Source: CAZJWR01 sp964549765
Lineage (GTDB): Bacteria; Zixibacteria; MSB-5A5; GN15; JAAZOE01
Direction of reading: 5' to 3'
Length of the DNA: 56,388 nt
Assembly (NCBI GenBank): GCA_964549765.1
Contig: CAZJWR010000021.1
Location: 1-56,388, forward strand
The position numbers and the translations under genes are program-made. Positions 50,320 to 56,388 of the stretch are shown here, in pieces; position 1 is the first letter of the stretch, and every line of letters begins with the position of its first letter. The notes under the pieces were generated by a model. That model ran no database searches, was not told the DNA's origin, and saw only the letters and a list, made by a program, of their open reading frames with translations.

Positions 50320-51099
50320 TCAGTCCTGCAAACGCTCCCGCCAAGCCATCATGTCGGCATAGGCGGCGTCTTTGGTCACACTGTCGGCCATTACCTGCTC
50401 GAAACTCATGCCTTTGACGTTGATGAGGTACTCCATCATCAGCCCCCAGACGTAGTGCGGTCGGTGTGTCCTCGCAGTCATATTCCATCGGCTGTCATCC
50501 AGGTATATGTCTATCCTCTCCGGTATGGTATAGCCGCTGTCGCGAGGCGCCACGAATTGGTTGACGCCGTACTCGCAGTATCCTTCAACCTTCCACGTGG
50601 GCAGTTTTCGAGAGGCGAATTCACCGTAAGCATCACCCAAATATTGATGCATCAGTTCATGGGTGGCTACGTGTACCACGCTTCCTTCGCGCGTGTTGTA
50701 TTTCGGTTGCCCGCCTGTTTTAGCCGCCAGTTCCTTTATGAAATCTATATTGACATAAGCATTGCCCAGGGTACAATAACCCATTACTCGTTTGTCCCGC
50801 AATGTAAACCGGGAAAAGAAACTGAACTTGTTCTGGGTCGAACAGAGAATAAGATTCATTTTTCTATCGGGATCATAAATAGGAACAGCATCAAGGCGCA
50901 TGAATATCTCGGCCATTATCGAATCCGTCTCCGATCCGATTGGCGTTTCGGTGTGAACCGTTATGGCTCTGTATTGCTTATCCTCGGGCATAAATGGCCC
51001 CGGCGTGGTCAGCACGCCGACGGCCAGCAGGATAATCGCGATTACGACCCCGATTAAGAGTCCGAGCCACTTGATGGTCTTTTTGAGAATCTTGTTCAT
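50320..51099 (-). CDS. Membrane-anchored HExxH metallopeptidase-like protein
   Basis: A 259-aa protein with one N-terminal membrane helix (about 12-32, WLGLLIGVVIAIILLAVGVL) and an extracytoplasmic domain. The zinc-binding motif HELMH (about residue 146) is followed by a WKVEGYCEYGV segment whose Glu could be the third ligand, as in gluzincins. Substrate unknown. It lies alone on the minus strand. The 182 bases after its stop show no feature. Confidence 0.75.
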   Translation of the reverse strand: MNKILKKTIKWLGLLIGVVIAIILLAVGVLTTPGPFMPEDKQYRAITVHTETPIGSETDSIMAEIFMRLDAVPIYDPDRKMNLILCSTQNKFSFFSRFTLRDKRVMGYCTLGNAYVNIDFIKELAAKTGGQPKYNTREGSVVHVATHELMHQYLGDAYGEFASRKLPTWKVEGYCEYGVNQFVAPRDSGYTIPERIDIYLDDSRWNMTARTHRPHYVWGLMMEYLINVKGMSFEQVMADSVTKDAAYADMMAWRERLQD

Positions 51100-51336
51100 G
51101 TTTCGAGTTATACCTCGGGTGTTTGGGGACCATCCGATAGTTACCGATCGGTCGGCAAAATTCCCGGTTGCATATTATATATCATTAGCTTACGGCGAAA
51201 TGGGTTCGTTTGTTTATTTTTACTTCTTTGGCCCACATTTCGTGGAGGGATGCCCCGGTACCATGAAACCTGACTTACAAAACTGCGGCGGGCCACCCAT
51301 AAGCCAAGGATTTCGTCGCCAATGATAAGCTGCAAT

Positions 51337-51363
51337 CCTGCAACTGAAGCTGCAGGCCACCCG
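51337..51363 (+). repeat. REP-like element CCTGCAACT-GA-AGCTGCAGG-CCACCCG, copy 2
   Basis: The stem has one mismatch, with loop GA and the same CCACCCG tail as copies 1 and 3. Upstream, a related GGCGGGCCACCC segment lies at about 51290-51300. It lies 22 bases before the end of the AT-rich GNAT gene. Confidence 0.65.
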
Positions 51364-51385
51364 CGGAGGAATTTGCTCTTTCAAG

Positions 51386-51961
51386 CTAGTCCTTGTTCTT
51401 CCTCCGTATTTTTTTCTCCCAGTCCCCTTTTAATAATCCTGTAATATATTCGTCTTTTATTTTTCCATCTGCCATGCATTTGAAGGCTTTCCGCCGCATT
51501 CCTTCCACTTTATATCCGAATCTTTGTTGCATTTTAAGAGAAGAGGGATTGCCTTTTAGATAACCGTTCTCCAGTCTTCGCAATTTTAGTTTATCAAATG
51601 CGAATCTTATTCGTGCACCAAAGGCCTCAGTCCCATATCCATTACCATGGTATTTGGCATTGATCCAAATGCCTCCTCCCGCCGTTCCCGGAAATTTGTT
51701 TATCTTATCCAAACTTGCTCCGCCAATCACTTTTTTCTCAGATTTAAGTTCGATTGCAAAATCATAAGAATTTCTTTTTGTTCCTCTTTTGGAATTCTCT
51801 ATGCATAATTTAATCCATTTTTCTGCATCTTTTTTTGTGTAGGGGTACGGAGCGGATGCAAGCCATTTTGTGACATTTAAATCACTTAGACCTTCAACCA
51901 AATCATTCACATCTTTATTTTTCCATTCTCTCAAAATTAATCTTTCCGTTTCTAATCTCAT
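51386..51961 (-). CDS. AT-rich GNAT acetyltransferase (RimJ/RimL type), probably acquired
   Basis: A 191-aa acetyltransferase: MRLETERLILREWKNKDVND, WINAKYHGNGYGTEAFGARI with the acetyl-CoA loop, and RRLENGYLKGNPSSLKMQQR, then FGYKVEGMRRKA. Intact and of normal length. AGAGGAAAG precedes the ATG. Composition differs sharply from the neighbours: in four 60-base rows inside the gene I counted 25, 23, 18 and 17 G+C. Lys-rich codon use fits that. REP-like palindromes flank it on both sides (51337, 52096-52211), so I infer horizontal gain. Confidence 0.88.
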   Translation of the reverse strand: MRLETERLILREWKNKDVNDLVEGLSDLNVTKWLASAPYPYTKKDAEKWIKLCIENSKRGTKRNSYDFAIELKSEKKVIGGASLDKINKFPGTAGGGIWINAKYHGNGYGTEAFGARIRFAFDKLKLRRLENGYLKGNPSSLKMQQRFGYKVEGMRRKAFKCMADGKIKDEYITGLLKGDWEKKIRRKNKD

Positions 51962-52095
51962 CTTTCCTCTTTTTATTTTGTGCGTGGCCCATCATTCATG
52001 ATGGGGTTTGTGCTCGTCGGGTGAGGCATATCGAATCAATATACCTGTCCGCTGATTTTGTCAATTACAATCATGTCTAATCTTCCGCTATTAAT

Positions 52096-52145
52096 GGCGG
52101 CGTACCCCGCCGCTGTGATTATCAGGGGCGGACGATGGTCCGCCC
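52096..52145. repeat. Two intergenic hairpins upstream of the AT-rich GNAT gene
   Basis: GGCGG/CCGCC (52096-52100, 52107-52111) and perfect 8-base arms GGGCGGAC/GTCCGCCC (52126-52133, 52138-52145) around GATG. They lie within a 340-base gene-free stretch (51962-52305). Confidence 0.5.
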
Positions 52146-52184
52146 ACAAGTCGGGGGTTTTGGTTATTGCGGATAGGCTGCAAT

Positions 52185-52211
52185 CCTGCAGCTGAAGCTG
52201 CAGGCCACCCG
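52185..52211 (+). repeat. REP-like element CCTGCAGCT-GA-AGCTGCAGG-CCACCCG, copy 3
   Basis: Perfect 9-base arms, GA loop and CCACCCG tail, in the same orientation as copies 1 and 2. A GCTGCAAT lead-in is shared with copy 2 (51330-51337 and 52178-52185). Confidence 0.7.
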
Positions 52212-52305
52212 TCCGCTGATATAGGATCAAACGAGGGTCTGCCGCGGCGGACCGCCCACAATGTCAATCTGAGCAGTGGGGAATTATCGATGTGGGCGGG
52301 AAAAG

Positions 52306-53274
52306 CTATTCGTAGTCGGATTCGAGGTAGTCTTTGACGGCGGCGCCTCGGGCCAGGCGTTCGGTCAGTCGCCGCGAGAAATCCTGCGCCGAATGCTCGC
52401 CATAGACCTTGAGCATATGGTTCATGGCGATCACTTCTGAGATCACCGTGATGTTCTTGCCCGGCGAGACCGGGATGGTCACCATCGGGATTTCCACGCC
52501 CAATATGGTTGTGTATTTGTCCTCGATGCCCAACCGTTCGTAATGGACGGTATCCTCCCAAAACGTCAGGCGCACTTCGACTTCGATCCGCTTTTGGAGG
52601 CGGATGGCGCGGATGCCGAAGAGGGCCTCGATGTCGATGATGCCGATGCCGCGCACCTCCATATGCTGGCCGAGCAGTTCGGACGACGTCCCGACGATAT
52701 AGCTGGAAGATTTGCGCGTGATTTTGATGACGTCGTCGGCCACCAGCCGGTGGCCGCGTTCGACGAGGTCGAGAGCGCATTCCGATTTGCCGACGCCGGC
52801 CTTGCCGGTGTAGAGAAGTCCGACGCCGTAGACGTCGACCAGGGTGCCGTGGACGGTGATGGTCGGCGCGAACTGGCTGTCGAGGAAGCCCGCCAGGCGG
52901 CTGATCAGTTCGGTGGTGGACAGGCGCGAGGAGAAGACGCCGATTTTTTTGCGGTCGCCCATGGCCAGCATTTCCTGGGGCGGGACGATGCCCTTGGAGA
53001 TGATGATCCACGGCATGCTGAAGGAGAAGAATTTTTCGAGGGCTTCGAGCAAATCATCTTTGGGGAGGCTGGTGAGGTAGGCCATTTCGGTCTGGCCGAG
53101 CACCTGGGTGCGCCGGTGCGGAAACCGTTCGATGAAACCGCCCAGGGCAAGCCCCGGGCGGTGAATTTCCGCCGATTGGATGCGGCGTTTGAGACCCTCG
53201 GAACCGTTGAGGAGGGTCAGCATGAGATAGTCTTTGCGTTCACGGAAAACAGTCTCGACCGTGATTTCAGCCAC
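52306..53274 (-). CDS. hprK: HPr kinase/phosphorylase
   Basis: A 322-aa bifunctional Ser-kinase/phosphorylase acting on HPr or a related PTS protein. The N-terminal domain spans about 1-130. The catalytic domain has the conserved HGTLVDVYGVGLLYTG strand, Walker A GKAGVGKS, RLVADDVIKI, and the family signature EVRGIGIIDIEALFG. The start is GTG at 53274 with GGAGAG seven bases upstream. The lptB-rpoN-hpf-hprK order is common in diderm bacteria, where it is linked to PTS-Ntr regulation. Confidence 0.95.
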   Translation of the reverse strand: MAEITVETVFRERKDYLMLTLLNGSEGLKRRIQSAEIHRPGLALGGFIERFPHRRTQVLGQTEMAYLTSLPKDDLLEALEKFFSFSMPWIIISKGIVPPQEMLAMGDRKKIGVFSSRLSTTELISRLAGFLDSQFAPTITVHGTLVDVYGVGLLYTGKAGVGKSECALDLVERGHRLVADDVIKITRKSSSYIVGTSSELLGQHMEVRGIGIIDIEALFGIRAIRLQKRIEVEVRLTFWEDTVHYERLGIEDKYTTILGVEIPMVTIPVSPGKNITVISEVIAMNHMLKVYGEHSAQDFSRRLTERLARGAAVKDYLESDYE

Positions 53275-53285
53275 CGTAGCTCTCC

Positions 53286-53645
53286 TCAGTAATCAAGCGC
53301 TTCTTCGTCGGTTTTCGGTCTGGTGGCGTCGGCCTCGGCCAGATTGATGGCGCGCGGTTTTTTCTCTTTCAGTTTGCCTTTGTATTTTTTCAGCTGGCCC
53401 CGGGCTTTGTCGAAGGCGGTCTCGATGGAGACATACATGTCATCGGTTTCGCCGGTCGATTTCAGCGTCTGGCCGAACACCTTAACCTGTATTTCGGCGA
53501 GTTTGCGATGTTTTTCCACATCGAGGATAAGGTGGCATGAAATGATATGGTCGAAATAGCGCAGAAGGGAGTCAAAATTTTCCTGGGCAAGGTTCTTGAT
53601 CTCGGGCGTCAGGTCGAAACGACGGGCAGTGACTTTTGTATTCAT
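53286..53645 (-). CDS. hpf: Ribosome hibernation-promoting factor (HPF/RaiA family)
   Basis: A 119-aa protein of the short HPF type: KVTARRFDLTPEIKNLAQEN, then LRYFDHIISCHLILDVEK, and VSIETAFDKARGQLKKYKGK. It binds the 30S subunit and silences ribosomes in stationary phase. AGGAGG lies five bases before ATG 53645; the frame extends upstream to 53894 but without homology. The C-terminal tail is acidic. It is placed between rpoN and hprK, as in many genomes. Confidence 0.92.
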   Translation of the reverse strand: MNTKVTARRFDLTPEIKNLAQENFDSLLRYFDHIISCHLILDVEKHRKLAEIQVKVFGQTLKSTGETDDMYVSIETAFDKARGQLKKYKGKLKEKKPRAINLAEADATRPKTDEEALDY

Positions 53646-53936
53646 AGTGTCCTCCTGTTTCACGAATGCCGCAAAACCTCGGCCGTTGAGTTTATCGACG
53701 CACATGCGTCGGAATTTTTGACGGCGATAGAGCGCCCTTGGGGCGACTGAGAATATAGGGCGTCGTCGTGACGCGATGAAATTGTCGGTTGGTGCACTGC
53801 AACGCGGCAGGTCATGATGTCTCCGGAACGAAGAGTGCGGTCCGTTTGCCCGAAACAAGCGCCGTTCGCCAATGGTTGTCGAACCAAAAAACACCGTACG
53901 CTAAAGCAGCAATGTATCTATATATTTCTACGAACA

Positions 53937-53966
53937 AGTATAGCCGCCGGATGAGAATTAAATCAA
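53937..53966 (-). promoter_or_regulatory. Possible sigma70-type promoter of hpf-hprK
   Basis: The minus strand reads TTGATT (53966-53961), an 18-base spacer, then TATACT (53942-53937). It lies in the AT-rich part of the 371-base gap between rpoN and hpf and would give a leader of about 285 bases. Nothing else was seen in that gap. Confidence 0.4.
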
Positions 53967-54017
53967 TTAATTTTTTGAGCCCCGAATGGGTCATTCCGGT
54001 CAGCGGGCCCCCCCGGC

Positions 54018-55433
54018 TCATACCGTGCGGCGCCGGAAACGCGCCGGCAGAATTTTGAGTTCTTCGCGGTATTTGGTGACCGTCCGGCGGGCCAGTTGGA
54101 TGCCGTCCTCCTGGAGCCGGCGATAAATTTCCTGGTCGGAGAGCGGCTTTTCGGGATTTTCGGCGTTGATAATCTCCTCGATCCGCCGTTTGACATGCCG
54201 CTTGGACATCTCCCCGCCGTCGGTTTTGGAAATACCGGTATTGAAGAAATATTTTATCTCGAACACCCCGTGGGGCGTCTGGACATATTTGCCGTTGGAG
54301 ACCCGCGAAATGGTCGCGACGTTCATTTCGACCTTCCGGGCGATATCTTCCATGATGAGGGGCTTGAGAAATTCCACGCCTTTTTCGAAGAAATCGTACT
54401 GTTCCTCGACAATGGCTTCCATCACCCGGATCATGGTGTTACGCCGCTGGTTGATGGCGTTCAGGAGCCATCGGGCCTGCTCCAGTTTCTGACTGATGTA
54501 CAACTTGGTGTCCTTGGAGGAGCCGCTGCCGCGTTTGACCAGCGAACGGTACGACGGGTTGATACGAAGTTTAGGCATATTGCGGTCGTTGTGGAAAACG
54601 ACGTACTCGTTTCCGACCCGGTCCACGATCAAATCCGGGACGATTGACGCCGCCGGGCTTTGGAACCGGCCGTGAGCCGGGTATGGATTGAGCGTTTTAA
54701 TCAGATCCATCGCCGCCTGGGCTTTCTCGAACGGAACGCCCATAAGCTTGGATATCTGGAGAATCGATTTCTTTTCGAGGTCGTAGAGATGCTCATCGAC
54801 GATGCGATAGGCCAGCGTATTCTCCTGGCCGCGTTCGCGCAGTTGAATCATGAGCGATTCGCGGGTATCGCTCGACCCGACGCCGGTCGGGTCGAATTTC
54901 TTGATCATTTCGAGGACTTTTTGTATTTCCTCGACCGGAACTTCGAGTTCCTGGGTCATCTCTTCCGGCGAAACTACCAGATAGCCGCGCGGGTCGATAT
55001 TGCCCAAGATATATTCGCCGATGCGGTGTTGTTCTTCGGAAAGCCGCAGGAGCGAAAGCTGCTCATGAAGATGATCGTACAGCGATTTCTCTATCGAGGT
55101 CGTGGCGAGAAATGTATCTTCCCGCGGTTCTTTCGTTTCACGCACTTTATAGCCGAAATCATCGTCTTGGTTGAGGTAATTCTCCCAGTCAATTTTTTCC
55201 AACTCGCTGTCGCTTTTGGAATCGTCCTCGGATTCCTCTTTGCCGACGTCGAATTCGGGTTCCTCGACCTGGTCGGTACTGGTTTCCTCGATTTCCTCAA
55301 GAAGCGGATTGGTCGCCAATTCATGCCGCAGTTTTTGCTCCAGCTTCAAAATAGGCATTTGCAGCATCTTCAATGACTGGATCAACTGCGGCGCCAGCGT
55401 CTGCTTCAGTTTTAATTGTAGTCCCAGCTTCAT
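54018..55433 (-). CDS. rpoN: RNA polymerase sigma-54 factor RpoN
   Basis: A 471-aa sigma54. Region I is at the N-terminus (LKLKQTLAPQLIQSLKMLQM); acidic region II spans about 48-90. The core-binding domain and HTH follow, with the RpoN box ARRTVTKYRE near residue 455, which reads the -24 element. All features of a working sigma54 are present. It matters here because four -24/-12 promoters and three sigma54 activators lie in the same window. It lies downstream of lptB, in the usual order. Confidence 0.97.
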   Translation of the reverse strand: MKLGLQLKLKQTLAPQLIQSLKMLQMPILKLEQKLRHELATNPLLEEIEETSTDQVEEPEFDVGKEESEDDSKSDSELEKIDWENYLNQDDDFGYKVRETKEPREDTFLATTSIEKSLYDHLHEQLSLLRLSEEQHRIGEYILGNIDPRGYLVVSPEEMTQELEVPVEEIQKVLEMIKKFDPTGVGSSDTRESLMIQLRERGQENTLAYRIVDEHLYDLEKKSILQISKLMGVPFEKAQAAMDLIKTLNPYPAHGRFQSPAASIVPDLIVDRVGNEYVVFHNDRNMPKLRINPSYRSLVKRGSGSSKDTKLYISQKLEQARWLLNAINQRRNTMIRVMEAIVEEQYDFFEKGVEFLKPLIMEDIARKVEMNVATISRVSNGKYVQTPHGVFEIKYFFNTGISKTDGGEMSKRHVKRRIEEIINAENPEKPLSDQEIYRRLQEDGIQLARRTVTKYREELKILPARFRRRTV

Positions 55434-55550
55434 TATCTTAACCTGTTGCCCAAAATAGCGTTATCTTTGTTTCAGTAACGTTCCCTTATAGTTATCGACG
55501 CTTTGCTCGCGAAGCTAAACCGGATTCCTTGTTCGGCGTTGCTTTTACTC

Positions 55551-56276
<726 letters not shown>

Positions 56277-56388
56277 ACCTTAAAATAAGAGCCGATCCGC
56301 TTCTATCCAACAAAAATCTTGTGTGCGCATAATATTGGTTGTGTCAAGGTTATTGTGTAAATTCGGTCATGGGCATATCCGGGTGATA

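Noticed and set aside
49819..51057. 412-codon plus-strand open frame across DUF58 and HExxH peptidase genes
   Set aside because: Antisense to two recognised genes and no start signal or domain.
53789..54058. Small plus-strand frame between hpf and rpoN
   Set aside because: No ribosome site, no homology, and it runs into the rpoN coding sequence on the other strand.

Overview
The window looks like a chromosome segment of an uncultured, anaerobic, diderm bacterium with cell-surface and extracellular proteins. A gingipain-type (C25) protease ends in a type I dockerin with 'YIFKGG' repeats. A seven-repeat VCBS/FG-GAP protein ends in a Por/T9SS-type sorting domain, and lptB lies beside rpoN, hpf and hprK. 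This combination is what I would expect from the FCB-related candidate phyla, Zixibacteria in particular. That assignment is an inference from protein style, not from a marker gene.

Layout. 0.1-3.4 kb: dockerin-tailed C25 protease, a small membrane protein and a decayed dockerin fragment. 4.1-12.3 kb (+): an OmpR-type two-component system, a PepSY-like periplasmic protein and a complete tripartite RND efflux pump. TTTCAT-N5-TTTCAT boxes precede both the regulator and the pump operon. 12.6-18.2 kb (-): a cluster resembling the orange-protein (orp) loci of sulfate reducers, with three NifX/MTH1175-type proteins, two MinD-type ATPases carrying ferredoxin domains, a DUF5320 protein, a Gly-rich zinc ribbon and a sigma54 activator (EBP1). 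18.3-23.3 kb (-): an Hmc/Dsr-type transmembrane redox complex. 23.8-26.9 kb (+): a NifX-DUF1847 fusion, a UspA-like protein and EBP2. 26.9-28.4 kb: the VCBS surface protein. 28.7-38.8 kb (-): a second, paralogous redox-complex operon that also carries a PAS histidine kinase and three stand-alone receivers, preceded by a NifX-like protein and EBP3. 38.8-52.3 kb: mixed genes (two GNAT enzymes, a heterodimeric ABC exporter, RDD protein, DPPR-synthase-like UbiA enzyme, GreA, PLD enzyme, NAD(P)-binding protein, DUF58 protein, HExxH peptidase) among palindromic intergenic repeats. 52.3-56.3 kb (-): hprK, hpf, rpoN, lptB.

How it works together. The most interesting part is 12.6-38.9 kb. Four -24/-12 (sigma54) promoters can be read by eye, each in front of a NifX-type gene or a redox-complex operon. 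TGCAACA/TGTTGCA inverted repeats sit upstream of three of them and also upstream of the EBP3 gene. All three activators carry an N-terminal PAS domain with a Cys-rich insertion. In both membrane complexes the NrfD-type quinone-site subunit is fused to a six-haem cytochrome c domain. I read this as one sigma54-controlled redox regulon in which Cys-PAS activators switch on two copies of a membrane electron-transfer complex together with metal-cluster-type small proteins. The function, electron donor and acceptor are not visible from sequence.
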